A DNA stretch of 64,000 nt from JAJTFW01 sp903922455 (GTDB lineage Bacteria > Bacteroidota > Bacteroidia > AKYH767-A > OLB10), in assembly GCA_943329665.2 (NCBI GenBank), contig CALQEU020000011.1:1-64000 (forward strand), given 5' to 3'. Each line of letters opens with the position of its first letter. Position 1 is the stretch's first letter. The notes under the pieces are model-generated. The model was not told where the DNA came from. It was given only the letters and a program-made list of their open reading frames with translations, and made no database searches. Of the stretch, positions 17,589 through 26,070 are shown one piece after another. Both the position numbers and the translations under genes were made by a program.

Positions 17589-18965
17589 ATGACAACACAA
17601 ATTACTCAAGGTGTATGGAAGTACGTAATAGGCGTGTTTCTGGCAGTGACTAGTCTTTCAGCTGACGTAAAAGCTCAAAGTGTCACCATTGTCCCTTCTG
17701 GACCGATTGTATGCGCAGGTACCAAGCTAGATGCTGTGGTTACTGGATTAAATGGACCACTTACTTATCAGTGGAATGGTGGAGCAACCACCTCTTCTAT
17801 TTTCATTAATCAAACTGGATTTTACAGAGTATCTGTTTGGGGATTTGTTAACGGAGTGCAAATTCGTGTTCGTAGTGCTTGGACACCCTTCTTAGTTATC
17901 CCAGGAACAAATGCTAGTATTCTACCAGCAGGTCCTGTAAATATTTGTCCTGGACAATCAGCTACCTTATTTGGTAGTGGTGGACAATTCTTTAGTTCTT
18001 ATTCATGGAGCACTGGTGCCACTACGCGTAACATCATTGTTAATCAAACAGGAGATTACACATTAACCGTAACTAATAGTTTTGGTGCTTGCAGTACTGG
18101 AACGAGTGCTACGGTTCATGTAGAAGTATTTGATTCAGGATTTCAACCTGCAATCACTCCAGTTGGTCCTCTTACAGTTTGTCAGCCAGGTTATGTAAAC
18201 CTTTCTGCTGATCCAGGTTTCAGTACTTATTCTTGGTCGACTGGTGCTACTTCTCAAAACATTAGTGTTTTAATGGATGGCTTACAACAAGGAGCTGTTC
18301 TAGATACATTAACTGTAAGTTTAACGGTTAGCATCAATAATGGACAATGTACATTCACTAATCCTGGTGTTGTAACTCGTTCTATTCGTCAACCTGAATT
18401 AAATGCTGCAGCTTGTGGAAATTTAGGATTGCTTGTTTCTGATAGTATCAAAAGTGAAATTGTTCTTTCTTACTTAACAGATCCTGAATATCAGTTCGAA
18501 TTTGAAGAAACTACTGCTCCTGGTATTACCTTTAGTCATGTTTCTAGCAGTCGTTGGTGCCGTTTAGCTGACGTTTCGCCAGCTATCCAAGCTAACAAAT
18601 TCTATTTAGTTAGAGTACGTGCTATTGTTGATGGTATTCCTTATTGCTATGGTGATCCTTGTGTTATTGGTGTTGTAAATACTCCTAGCGCATTTGATGG
18701 AACTCGCTTAGCGGATGGAATTACATCTTCTGTATTCCCTAACCCTTCTGCTGAGTCCTTTAACTTAGTGTTACGTGGTTTTGAAAATGACCTAACTATC
18801 GCTGTTAATGTAACCGATATGACAGGTCGTACTGTTGATACATTTACTTATGATGCACATGCTGGCATGATGACATTCGGTCAGGATTTGTCAAATGGCA
18901 TTTATATGGTAACTGCTCAACAAGGAAACAAGACTACTCAATCAAAGATTGTTAAAACCAATTAA
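17589..18965 (+). CDS. Secreted protein with Ig/PKD-like repeats and T9SS sorting domain
   Basis: The ATG at 17589 was chosen because it opens a good signal peptide (MTTQITQGVWKYVIGVFLAV, cleavage near VKAQS), while the longer frame adds an unlikely N-terminus. The protein has 458 residues. Three repeats of the pattern CPGQSATL, then SYSWSTGATTxNI and TGDYTLTV, are bacterial Ig-like units. A region rich in Cys pairs follows. The tail (SVFPNPSAESFNLV, then MTGRTVDTF and LSNGIYMV) is a type A T9SS signal. It is probably exported and anchored or released at the surface. A TATTTTTG element lies at 17466-17473. Confidence 0.88.
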   Translation: MTTQITQGVWKYVIGVFLAVTSLSADVKAQSVTIVPSGPIVCAGTKLDAVVTGLNGPLTYQWNGGATTSSIFINQTGFYRVSVWGFVNGVQIRVRSAWTPFLVIPGTNASILPAGPVNICPGQSATLFGSGGQFFSSYSWSTGATTRNIIVNQTGDYTLTVTNSFGACSTGTSATVHVEVFDSGFQPAITPVGPLTVCQPGYVNLSADPGFSTYSWSTGATSQNISVLMDGLQQGAVLDTLTVSLTVSINNGQCTFTNPGVVTRSIRQPELNAAACGNLGLLVSDSIKSEIVLSYLTDPEYQFEFEETTAPGITFSHVSSSRWCRLADVSPAIQANKFYLVRVRAIVDGIPYCYGDPCVIGVVNTPSAFDGTRLADGITSSVFPNPSAESFNLVLRGFENDLTIAVNVTDMTGRTVDTFTYDAHAGMMTFGQDLSNGIYMVTAQQGNKTTQSKIVKTN

Positions 18966-18991
18966 TAGTTTAACCTTTAAACTGCTTGCAT

Positions 18992-19026
18992 AAGAAAGGC
19001 TCCTTCTAGGAGCCTTTCTTATTTTT
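18992..19026 (+). terminator. Rho-independent terminator
   Basis: A 12-bp perfect stem (18992-19003 with 19009-19020) with loop TTCTA is followed by ATTTTT. It ends the T9SS gene before mutT. Confidence 0.88.
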
Positions 19027-19048
19027 ATGAACTTCCATAATTATAAAT

Positions 19049-19450
19049 ATGTCCTCAATCATCAAAGTAGTAGCTGCCATTATTTACAATGAAGAAAATC
19101 GATTCCTGATGGCGCGTAAAAAAGGAGGTAAAAATTTAGCTGGCTATTGGGAATTTCCTGGAGGTAAAGTAGAGAAAGGGGAGGATGGGCTTGTTGCGAT
19201 AGAAAGAGAGATAAAAGAAGAATTAAACGTAACGTTAAAGGACATTCAGTACTGTTTTGACTATCAATATCTGGAAAATGAACAGACTATTGATATCACT
19301 TTTTTTCGGGCTCAAATCGACCAAGGTAATATGGTATTAACCGACCATGATAAAATTGCATGGATGAATGAATTGGAGACGCATAAATATAAGATAGCTC
19401 CAGCAGATTTGGAGGCAATAAAACAAATTTATTTAAATCAAAAAGCCTAG
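19049..19450 (+). CDS. mutT: MutT-type NUDIX hydrolase, 8-oxo-dGTP pyrophosphohydrolase-like
   Basis: The 133-residue protein has a full Nudix box, G39-x5-E45-x7-R53-E-x-x-E-E58, with Asn60 where the consensus has Gly. The N-terminal KVVAAIIYNEENRFLMARK and NLAGYWEFPGGK are typical of MutT/dCTP pyrophosphatase enzymes that clean oxidised nucleotides from the pool. The last codons and the TAG stop are part of the first copy of a 22-bp tandem repeat, so the C-terminal residues have been affected by the array. Confidence 0.9.
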   Translation: MSSIIKVVAAIIYNEENRFLMARKKGGKNLAGYWEFPGGKVEKGEDGLVAIEREIKEELNVTLKDIQYCFDYQYLENEQTIDITFFRAQIDQGNMVLTDHDKIAWMNELETHKYKIAPADLEAIKQIYLNQKA

Positions 19451-19562
19451 GGTTTAAACAAAAAAAGCCTAGGGTTTAAACAAAAAAAGCCTAGGGTTTA
19501 AACAAAAAAAGCCTAGGGTTTAAACAAAAACAGCCTAGGGTTTAAACCCTAGGCTTTTTATT
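19445..19562. repeat. Five-copy 22-bp tandem array ending in a bidirectional terminator hairpin
   Basis: Copies begin at 19445, 19467, 19489, 19511 and 19533, exactly 22 bp apart. Each is GCCTAGGGTTTAAAC plus an A-rich tail. In the last copy the tail is replaced by the complement, making a perfect 22-nt palindrome (19533-19554) followed by TTTTTA. On the minus strand the hairpin is followed by TGTTTTTG, so it can terminate both mutT and the opposing T9SS gene. The array is thus a multiplied terminator arm. Confidence 0.92.
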
Positions 19563-19573
19563 AATTTTTTATT

Positions 19574-21004
19574 TTAATTAATCACCAATTTTTTTACGCT
19601 ACGTCCCTCTTGAGCAATGATAGAAACGAAATATAAACCGGATGCCATTCCCTTCGTGGAAAAGCTGAAATTTTTATCTGACTTTATTTCTGTCGTCAAT
19701 ACTTTACCTTGAAGATCGGTTAATTCTAATCTTACTTTTTCAGTTGGAGCTTGATTTAATGTAATATTTACCAATTGGTTTTCTGCAGATGGGTTTGGAA
19801 AAAGCGTAAACGAATTCGTATTATTAATTTCAATAATAGAGGCGAACATTGGTGTTGGATCCAATACAAACAAACCATTTTGCATATCAGATACGATGAC
19901 ATTACCACTTGGAAAATAAGGATAAGCTCCCCAAGCGCCTTGATAAGGCGGACTTGGGTAGGGTCCACCGAAAGCAGTTTGATTATGAGTATCAAAATAT
20001 CCGAGGCGTACAGGGTTGGTAGGAGTACTTACATCATACACTTGCAATCCATCTTGATAATACGCGATATAACAGGTAGTCCCTACCATAAAAGGATTAT
20101 GAGGAGTAGGTCCAACATTACTACTGAAAGTAGATTTCATGGTTAAGTTTGAAAAATCGGTTACATCCAACACTTTTACCGGTAGTCCACTTGGAACTTC
20201 ATCCATAAATACCAACGTAGAACCATCCTCAGTTAACGCACTACTATGATTATATCCCTGAGATGGGTAAGAAGTAAATGATCCTAACAAACTAAAATTA
20301 TTCACAACCGTATTGTATTTAAAAAGGAATAACCCATCAAAGCCACACGATGCATAAACTGTATCATTTCGCACAAACATATCATGCACTTGATTACTAT
20401 TTAACAGACTTGGGTAATCGGTATTTAACTTTCTGAGCAAGGTAGGCTGCAAAGGATTAGTTAAGCTAAAAACAGCCAAAGCAGCAGTATTTGCAAACTG
20501 TCCACCTTTCACGGTACCTGTATACAGTTTATCTCCATCCACGAAAATGGTATGTGATCTTTCGAAGATGGAAGTACCATCGTACACTACACTAACCGAA
20601 TCGGGAAGGTATTGCAAATCGACAATTTGAAAACTATTGGGTGCTCCATCGTCAGAAACTAAGTAAGCAAAGTGATCATAGGTTTTAATTTCTCTCCAGA
20701 TGCATGAATCACGTCGGCCGGGCACAAAATCCACTTCAACAGGCAAAGCTGGATTTGTGATGTCGATAAAATATACTCCGTTTGTTGCTCCGAGAAGGGC
20801 ATATTCATGGCCCAAACCATCATCCCAACCCCATACTCCATTGTAGCGAATGCCATATCCTGGCTCTGCAGGGACACTTAAATCGTCCCAAACGGAAAGA
20901 AGATTAATGTTTTGTGAAGTATAAGCGCCTTGTGCCTTTGATTCAATAGAAAATGAAAGTACAATAGTAAACAGAATGATAATTTTAGTAATAAGTGGTT
21001 TCAT
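19574..21004 (-). CDS. Choice-of-anchor B family (LVIVD-repeat) protein with T9SS sorting domain
   Basis: The ATG at 21004 was chosen: it begins MKPLITKIIILFTIVLSFSI, a signal peptide ending at SKAQG; the longer frame adds 22 unlikely residues. The protein has 476 residues. Repeated phrases such as NGVYFIDITNPALPVEV, FQIVDLQYL and LQVYDVSTPTNPVRLG are LVIVD beta-propeller blades, as in choice-of-anchor B proteins. The C-terminus (FTLFPNPSAENQLV, LTDLQGKVL, GLYFVSI) is a type A T9SS signal. It is probably a surface or secreted propeller protein of unknown ligand. Confidence 0.9.
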   Translation of the reverse strand: MKPLITKIIILFTIVLSFSIESKAQGAYTSQNINLLSVWDDLSVPAEPGYGIRYNGVWGWDDGLGHEYALLGATNGVYFIDITNPALPVEVDFVPGRRDSCIWREIKTYDHFAYLVSDDGAPNSFQIVDLQYLPDSVSVVYDGTSIFERSHTIFVDGDKLYTGTVKGGQFANTAALAVFSLTNPLQPTLLRKLNTDYPSLLNSNQVHDMFVRNDTVYASCGFDGLFLFKYNTVVNNFSLLGSFTSYPSQGYNHSSALTEDGSTLVFMDEVPSGLPVKVLDVTDFSNLTMKSTFSSNVGPTPHNPFMVGTTCYIAYYQDGLQVYDVSTPTNPVRLGYFDTHNQTAFGGPYPSPPYQGAWGAYPYFPSGNVIVSDMQNGLFVLDPTPMFASIIEINNTNSFTLFPNPSAENQLVNITLNQAPTEKVRLELTDLQGKVLTTEIKSDKNFSFSTKGMASGLYFVSIIAQEGRSVKKLVIN

Positions 21005-21101
21005 GGTAATTGGATAAGTGTAGGCTAAGATAAAATTAATAATGCTATTGTTCATCATTGAAGTGTACAAATCTTTTTTCGTACCAAAAATGATTAGAAT
21101 T

Positions 21102-22166
21102 TCAATTTTTTGAAGCGTTTGTAACGAAATTTAAGACCATCTCATCTAAATTACTTTTTGCGTTTGGTAAAAAGTTCACTTCCATATCGATGATATAGAT
21201 GGGTAATTCCTTAAGATGGTATTGGATTTCTTTATTCATAATTCGCATCTGATCTTTACGGGTAGTCACTAAAACAGGGGCTTGGTCAGATGTTTTTGCG
21301 AATTTCAAAAAATCATATTTCAATTGAATTGCATCCGCCACCGAAAAATCATGATGGTCGGGATAAAATTTAGTTTTCACAACCTCACTTTTCCCCTCTA
21401 TAAACTGCTTTAGGGGAGAGGGGTTGGCTATACCACAAAAAAGGAATACGCTTTTGAATTTCAAGGAATCCATTTGCAAAGTGGATCCATCCATCCCCAA
21501 CAATTCCTCACGGTAATGGATATACGAAAAATGAATACTTTGATTTGATTTCAAGCTTGCCTTAGCAACCATCTTCCCTTGATCGACTTCATTCATTGAA
21601 GAATCACATTTGGTAAAGATAATAGCATCCGCCCTCCTGCTCCCACTCCTCGGCTCACGCAAATTTCCAGCAGGCAACATAAAATCATCATAAAAAGGTT
21701 GATTCTGGTCACTCAACAAAATATTAAATCCGGAATGGAGGTATCGGTGTTGGAAGGCATCATCCAAAATAATAACTTCTGGAGGATTTTCACTCTTCAG
21801 TAATTCATTCACACCTTCCACTCTCTTTTCACACACGGCAACCATCAAGGGAAGACCTGAGTGAGTATATTGCAAAGGCTCATCTCCTACTTCGCGAGCT
21901 GTACTTTGTAACGTAACCCATCTAAAACCTTTCGAATCCCGTCCATAGCCTCGACTCAAAATAGCCACCTTATAATTTGAAGATAGCAACTGAGCTAGAT
22001 ACAAAGCCATCGGTGATTTTCCAGTTCCGCCAACCGACAAATTGCCAATATTGATGATGGGAACTTTGAAAGATGTCGACTTCAAAATACCGAAATCAAA
22101 AGCCCAATTACGGAGTCGAATGATCAATCCAAAAATCCAACTGAGGGGAAGCAAGAGCATTCGCAT
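21102..22166 (-). CDS. lpxK: Tetraacyldisaccharide 4'-kinase LpxK
   Basis: The 354-residue protein begins with a membrane-associating helix and has a Walker A NIGNLSVGGTGKSP (39-52). ILDDAFQHRYL and the LREPRSGSRRADAIIFTK stretch are characteristic of LpxK, which phosphorylates the lipid A disaccharide at the inner membrane. A TAATTTTG element (22178-22171) ends 4 nt before the ATG. The gene is divergent from the Nif3-like gene. Confidence 0.96.
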   Translation of the reverse strand: MRMLLLPLSWIFGLIIRLRNWAFDFGILKSTSFKVPIINIGNLSVGGTGKSPMALYLAQLLSSNYKVAILSRGYGRDSKGFRWVTLQSTAREVGDEPLQYTHSGLPLMVAVCEKRVEGVNELLKSENPPEVIILDDAFQHRYLHSGFNILLSDQNQPFYDDFMLPAGNLREPRSGSRRADAIIFTKCDSSMNEVDQGKMVAKASLKSNQSIHFSYIHYREELLGMDGSTLQMDSLKFKSVFLFCGIANPSPLKQFIEGKSEVVKTKFYPDHHDFSVADAIQLKYDFLKFAKTSDQAPVLVTTRKDQMRIMNKEIQYHLKELPIYIIDMEVNFLPNAKSNLDEMVLNFVTNASKN

Positions 22167-22170
22167 GGGT

Positions 22171-22178
22171 CAAAATTA
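22171..22178 (-). promoter_or_regulatory. -7-like element TAATTTTG of lpxK
   Basis: It matches TAnnTTTG and ends 4 nt before the lpxK start codon, predicting a leaderless mRNA. No clear -33 TTG at normal spacing was seen. Confidence 0.45.
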
Positions 22179-22200
22179 ATCATAATCCCAACCCATTGTG

Positions 22201-22208
22201 TAAATTTG
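22201..22208 (+). promoter_or_regulatory. -7-like element TAAATTTG of the Nif3-like gene
   Basis: It is a full match to TAnnTTTG, 18 nt before the ATG at 22227. The -33 element is not evident. Confidence 0.5.
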
Positions 22209-22226
22209 ACTCCTTACTACTAGAAA

Positions 22227-23324
22227 ATGCTTCCACTACAAGATATAATTCAGGAACTAGAGCGCTTAGCGCCATTGCGTTTGCAGGAATCTTACGACAA
22301 TTCGGGATTGATTACGGGTGATCCATCCATGAATATCAATTCCGCATTAATTTGTTTGGATTCTACAGAGGCGGTCATTGATGAAGCCATTCGAAGAGGA
22401 TGTAATTTAGTGATTGCACATCACCCCATTGTTTTTTCAGGATTAAAAAAAATTACAGGCAGCTCTTATATAGAGCGTGTCATCATCAAAGCCATCCAAA
22501 ATAACATTGCCATTTACGCTATCCACACTAATTTAGATAATGTAGCTCAAGGGGTTAATGCAAAAATTTGTGAGCAATTGGGCTTACAAAAAACGCGCAT
22601 TTTAGCGCCGATGGGTAATCAGTTGAAAAAGCTGGTCACCTTTACTCCGATTGCCGCATCAGCAGCTGTAAAAAATGCAATTTTCAATGCAGGTGCAGGA
22701 GATATTGGAAATTACAGTGAATGCAGTTTTAGTGTTTCGGGAGATGGAAGTTTCAAAGGAAATGAATTAAGTGATCCGCATATTGGCAAAAAAGGAGAGC
22801 GACATGTGGAAAAAGAAGAACGCATCGAAGTCATTTTTCCGAGTGGGAAGGAAGGTGCTATTCTTTCGGCCTTGATGGGTGCCCATCCTTACGAAGAAGT
22901 GGCATATAACATTTACTCCTTGACCAATTTACATCCACATCTTGGAGCGGGCATGGTAGGAGAATTAGAAGAACCCATCAAAACAGAAGCTTTTCTGGAC
23001 CGTATCAAAGACCGAATGAAGGCTAAAGTGATCCGACATACGGCTTTGATTAAAAAAGACATTCAAACCGTTGCAGTATGCGGAGGATCAGGGAGTTTCT
23101 TGTTGAACGAGGCAAAAAAAGCCACAGCAGATATCTTCATTTCTGCCGACTTCAAATACCATCAGTTCTTTGATGCTGAAGACAAAATCATCATTGCTGA
23201 CATCGGACACTTTGAAACTGAGCAATTTACAATCAACCTAATTGGTGATTACCTAAGGGAAAAATTCACTACCTTTGCCGTCCTATTCACGGAGACAAAC
23301 ACCAATCCAATTTACTACCACTAA
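22227..23324 (+). CDS. Nif3-like dinuclear metal centre hexameric protein
   Basis: This 365-residue member of the YbgI/YqfO family has HHP at NLVIAHHPIVFSG (about 70-82), HTNLDNVAQGVN (about 112-123) and the late motif DIGHFETEQF, which supply the His/Asp/Glu ligands of the two-metal site. The length fits the long form with a CutA1-like middle insertion (residues about 130-250, HPYEEVAYNIY). It is often called GTP cyclohydrolase 1 type 2 homologue, but the true reaction is unsettled. The zinc-ribbon gene follows after 2 nt. Confidence 0.93.
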   Translation: MLPLQDIIQELERLAPLRLQESYDNSGLITGDPSMNINSALICLDSTEAVIDEAIRRGCNLVIAHHPIVFSGLKKITGSSYIERVIIKAIQNNIAIYAIHTNLDNVAQGVNAKICEQLGLQKTRILAPMGNQLKKLVTFTPIAASAAVKNAIFNAGAGDIGNYSECSFSVSGDGSFKGNELSDPHIGKKGERHVEKEERIEVIFPSGKEGAILSALMGAHPYEEVAYNIYSLTNLHPHLGAGMVGELEEPIKTEAFLDRIKDRMKAKVIRHTALIKKDIQTVAVCGGSGSFLLNEAKKATADIFISADFKYHQFFDAEDKIIIADIGHFETEQFTINLIGDYLREKFTTFAVLFTETNTNPIYYH

Positions 23325-23326
23325 AA

Positions 23327-24145
23327 ATGGCTGCTAAAAAAATAAAAGAAGAAGTACCAGTTGCTGAAGCTCCCAAAAAGCCAACGCCCATTGTTCGAAG
23401 CATTGACAAAGGAGACAATACCATCGAAGACAAACTTCGTGCATTGTACCAATTACAATTAATCGACAGTCAGGTTGATCGCATTCGCATCACTCGCGGT
23501 GAGTTACCGATGGAGGTGAGTGATTTGGAAGATGAAATTGCAGGATTACAAACGCGTATCAACAATTATGCGGAAGAAGTAAAAGCAATTGATGATCAAA
23601 TCAAGGCAAAGAAAAACTCGATTAAAGATTCACAAACTTTAATTAAAAAATACCAGACGCAACAAGGCGCAGTAAAAAACAATCGCGAATTCGATTCTTT
23701 AAACAAAGAATTAGAATATCAGCAATTGGAAATTCAATTATGCGAAAAACGCATTAAAGAATTTACTGCTGATTTAGCTGCGAAGAAGCAAATTTTAGAT
23801 GCTTCTGAATCTACTTTAGAAGGACGCAAAATTGATTTAACAAACAAAAAAGGTGAGTTAGATTCCATCATTGCTGAAACAGAAAAAGAAGAGTTGGAAT
23901 TATCTACTGAATCCAACAAAGCATCTGATATCATTGAAGCGCGTTTATTATCGGCTTACAAGCGTATTCGCGAAAATGCAATCAATGGTTTAGGTGTTGT
24001 ATCTATTACCCGTGATGCTTGCGGAGGTTGTTTCAATAAAATTCCACCACAACGTCAATTGGATATTCGTCAACGCAAAAAAGTAATTGTTTGCGAACAT
24101 TGCGGAAGAATTTTAGTGGATGCAAATATTCTTGACAAAGATTAA
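23327..24145 (+). CDS. Coiled-coil zinc-ribbon protein (C4-type, CT398-like)
   Basis: This 272-residue protein is mostly heptad-rich coiled coil (about 40-205), followed by a C4 zinc ribbon: CGGC near residue 228 and CEHC near 257. The layout matches the proteins commonly encoded directly after Nif3-like genes in this phylum. Its role is not firmly known; a nucleic-acid or envelope-related scaffold has been suggested for relatives. A strong terminator follows. Confidence 0.88.
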   Translation: MAAKKIKEEVPVAEAPKKPTPIVRSIDKGDNTIEDKLRALYQLQLIDSQVDRIRITRGELPMEVSDLEDEIAGLQTRINNYAEEVKAIDDQIKAKKNSIKDSQTLIKKYQTQQGAVKNNREFDSLNKELEYQQLEIQLCEKRIKEFTADLAAKKQILDASESTLEGRKIDLTNKKGELDSIIAETEKEELELSTESNKASDIIEARLLSAYKRIRENAINGLGVVSITRDACGGCFNKIPPQRQLDIRQRKKVIVCEHCGRILVDANILDKD

Positions 24146-24169
24146 TCCCTAACCATTAAAAAATCAGTA

Positions 24170-24204
24170 AGCCGTCTCGATAAACATCGGGACGGCTTTT
24201 TTTT
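24170..24204 (+). terminator. Rho-independent terminator after the zinc-ribbon gene
   Basis: A 12-bp stem (24170-24181 with 24186-24197, one T-G pair) with loop AAAC is followed by eight Ts. Confidence 0.9.
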
Positions 24205-24256
24205 GGGGGAAATAAATTAAAAATTTTGAAACAATTAATCATTCCCAAAAGCGAAA

Positions 24257-24406
24257 CGGCGCAAAATATTGCGCCGCTGCAGGGACTCTAACTATAAACT
24301 TAAGCCCGTCTTCTATAAAATTGGATTTCATCCAATTTTATAGAAGACGGGCCCTTTTTAAGGGGTGTATAATTATAACGTCGCCATAAATGGCGACGTT
24401 ATAATT
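24257..24406. repeat. Cluster of three perfect inverted repeats
   Basis: After the terminator come three independent hairpins: an 8-bp stem CGGCGCAA/TTGCGCCG with a 4-nt loop (24257-24276); a perfect 23-bp stem with a 3-nt loop (24304-24326 with 24330-24352) followed by CCTTTTT; and a perfect 15-bp stem with a 6-nt loop (24371-24385 with 24392-24406). The sequences are unrelated to each other. Confidence 0.9.
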
Positions 24407-24530
24407 TGGTCGCGATGCTTCTCGATTGGCTATCAAAATCTCTACGAACTGTTGATAATCTTTTAGATGAGCATTGACACTTAAGACAAATATTGGAAAT
24501 GCTTTTTTTGGGGGGGGGATAAATCAAATA
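24407..24530. other. Intergenic tail with T7G9 homopolymer tract
   Basis: It carries a relative of the TCGCGA-GGCT-TCGCGA dispersed hairpin family (24412-24430) and a run of seven Ts then nine Gs at 24503-24518, just past the stop codon of the opposing methyltransferase gene. No gene was seen. Confidence 0.6.
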
Positions 24531-25766
24531 CTATTCTTCTGAACTTTGAATGTCTTCTTTATCTTGATGATCTTCTTTCTCCTGATAATCTTCTTTCTCT
24601 TCTTTTGGTTGATTTTTCAAATAGCGTTCGCTCTTTTTACCTTCGAATAAATCATAGCCCAACAAGCGACATTCAAGAGGTCCGTTAAAGAGCTTCATTT
24701 TACGATTAGGGCGCAAACCAATGGCTTTAGCACCTTCAGGACTACCTGTAAAAATCCATGCTTTACATCCAGCATAATGATGTTTTAAGCGCTCGCCCAA
24801 AGCCGCATACAATTTTTCTAAATCATCCACTTCCAATTTCTCACCGTAAGGTGGATTGATGATAATGAATGCTCTCTTTTCTTCGTGTTCAAAATCGCGG
24901 AAATCACCGCAAGTTAATTTCACCATATCCTCTACACCTGCCGACTCCACATTTTCGATGGCTTTCAAAAACACATAACGATTCAATTCGTTTGCATAAA
25001 TTTTTACTTCCGATTCTACGATACGCTCTAATTGTTTTTCGCGAATGAGTTTAAACAATTCTTCGTCGAAGTCGAGCCATTTTTCAAAAGCAAAAGACTT
25101 ACGAAAAGTTCCAGGCGGGATTCTAGCTGCGATCAAAGCTGCTTCAATGGGAATAGTTCCCGAGCCACACATAAAATCGATTAAAGGAATATGAGGTTCC
25201 CAACCACTCAACATAATAATTCCAGCTGCCATCACTTCACTCAGCGGCGCTTTATCTACTTCTTTGCGATAACCACGTTGATGCAACGATGTACCCGAAG
25301 AATTAATAAGCAACTGACATTTCTCTCCAGAAATAAACACAACCACTTCCAAATCGGGATCATTCTTTTCCACGTTGGGACGTGATCCTTGATTCTTACG
25401 GAATTGATCGGCGATGGCATCCTTTGCTTTTAGAGCGGGATACAAATTATTATCGAAGAGATCAGAATTCAAAATACACCTTACTGCAAAAGTTTGTTCC
25501 AATTTCATGAATTGGGTCCAATCAACCGCTGCTACACCGTCGTACAAATCCACTACGGTATGCATTGGAAAAGAAGATAGCTTCACCATCACCTTTAAGG
25601 CAGTACGCAAAGAAAAATTCGCCTTGTACATAAAGCCTTTATCGCCAATACAAGAAACAGCACGTGTATGCACTTCAATTTCACGACCACCGAGCGCATG
25701 AATTTCTTCGGCGAGGATGTCCTCGAGTCCGGCATAAGTGGAAACGACAAGGTTGAGATCTGACAA
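24531..25766 (-). CDS. THUMP-domain class I SAM-dependent rRNA methyltransferase (RlmL-like)
   Basis: I chose the TTG at 25766, giving MSDLNLVVSTYAGLEDILAEEI, which matches the usual N-terminus of this family and lies 23 nt after a good promoter; the frame stays open upstream to 25832 inside a repeat. The 411-residue protein has a THUMP region (about 45-160), motif I IDFMCGSGT (about 199-207) and the catalytic IINPPYGE (about 309-316). These enzymes methylate guanine N2 in 23S rRNA. The last 30 residues are a low-complexity Glu/Lys/Asp tail with repeats of the kind KEDxQ. Confidence 0.9.
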   Translation of the reverse strand: MSDLNLVVSTYAGLEDILAEEIHALGGREIEVHTRAVSCIGDKGFMYKANFSLRTALKVMVKLSSFPMHTVVDLYDGVAAVDWTQFMKLEQTFAVRCILNSDLFDNNLYPALKAKDAIADQFRKNQGSRPNVEKNDPDLEVVVFISGEKCQLLINSSGTSLHQRGYRKEVDKAPLSEVMAAGIIMLSGWEPHIPLIDFMCGSGTIPIEAALIAARIPPGTFRKSFAFEKWLDFDEELFKLIREKQLERIVESEVKIYANELNRYVFLKAIENVESAGVEDMVKLTCGDFRDFEHEEKRAFIIINPPYGEKLEVDDLEKLYAALGERLKHHYAGCKAWIFTGSPEGAKAIGLRPNRKMKLFNGPLECRLLGYDLFEGKKSERYLKNQPKEEKEDYQEKEDHQDKEDIQSSEE

Positions 25767-25789
25767 GGGGGTGGGGGTGTTGATTTTAA

Positions 25790-25817
25790 GCAAAGATAGC
25801 GCTTTTAGGTGGGACAA
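25790..25817 (-). promoter_or_regulatory. Promoter TTG-N17-TATCTTTG
   Basis: On the minus strand TTG (25817-25815) and TATCTTTG (25797-25790) are 17 nt apart, matching the Bacteroidota -33/-7 consensus. It supports the start at 25766 and excludes the upstream frame at 25832. Confidence 0.65.
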
Positions 25818-25832
25818 TGCTGGAATTGGCAA

Positions 25833-25960
25833 TCCCGATAGCTATCGGGAGGCAAATTGGCAAATTGGCAAGTTGGTGAGTTGGTGAGTTGGTGAACTGG
25901 CTTTTTGGTGTCGCGAGGCTTCTGGATGGTGTCGTTATGCTTCGCGATAGGGGAATGCTG
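25833..25960. repeat. Palindrome, six-copy octamer array and TCGCGA-type repeat
   Basis: TCCCGATAGCTATCGGGA, a perfect 18-nt palindrome, fills 25833-25850. Six tandem octamers follow (25851-25898; GGCAAATT, drifting to GGTGAGTT). Then comes TGTCGCGAGGCTTCTGGATG with a related inverted copy ending TTCGCGATAG (25909-25950). All sit upstream of the methyltransferase promoter. The rest of the gap to 26070 shows nothing. Confidence 0.85.
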
Positions 25961-26070
25961 CATTGAAAACTACACATTTTAAAAGCAACCTATTTTATCA
26001 TAAAAAATCTTAACGATCATAAAAAATCAGTGGCCCAAAATCATTAATGCACCAAAAATTCAAAATCCGA

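Noticed and set aside
19445..19554. CRISPR or attachment-site array
   Set aside because: The 22-bp units are contiguous with no spacers and end in a terminator palindrome.
24503..24518. T7G9 homopolymer as a phase-variable tract
   Set aside because: It lies past the stop codon of the methyltransferase gene and is not in a reading frame or recognisable promoter.
25767..25832. N-terminal extension of the THUMP methyltransferase to the TTG at 25832
   Set aside because: It would start inside the TCCCGATA palindrome and upstream of a consensus promoter at 25790-25817; the homologous N-terminus begins near 25766.
25786..25977. 63-residue minus-strand frame over the octamer array
   Set aside because: Repeat-derived, overlaps the methyltransferase promoter region, no domain.
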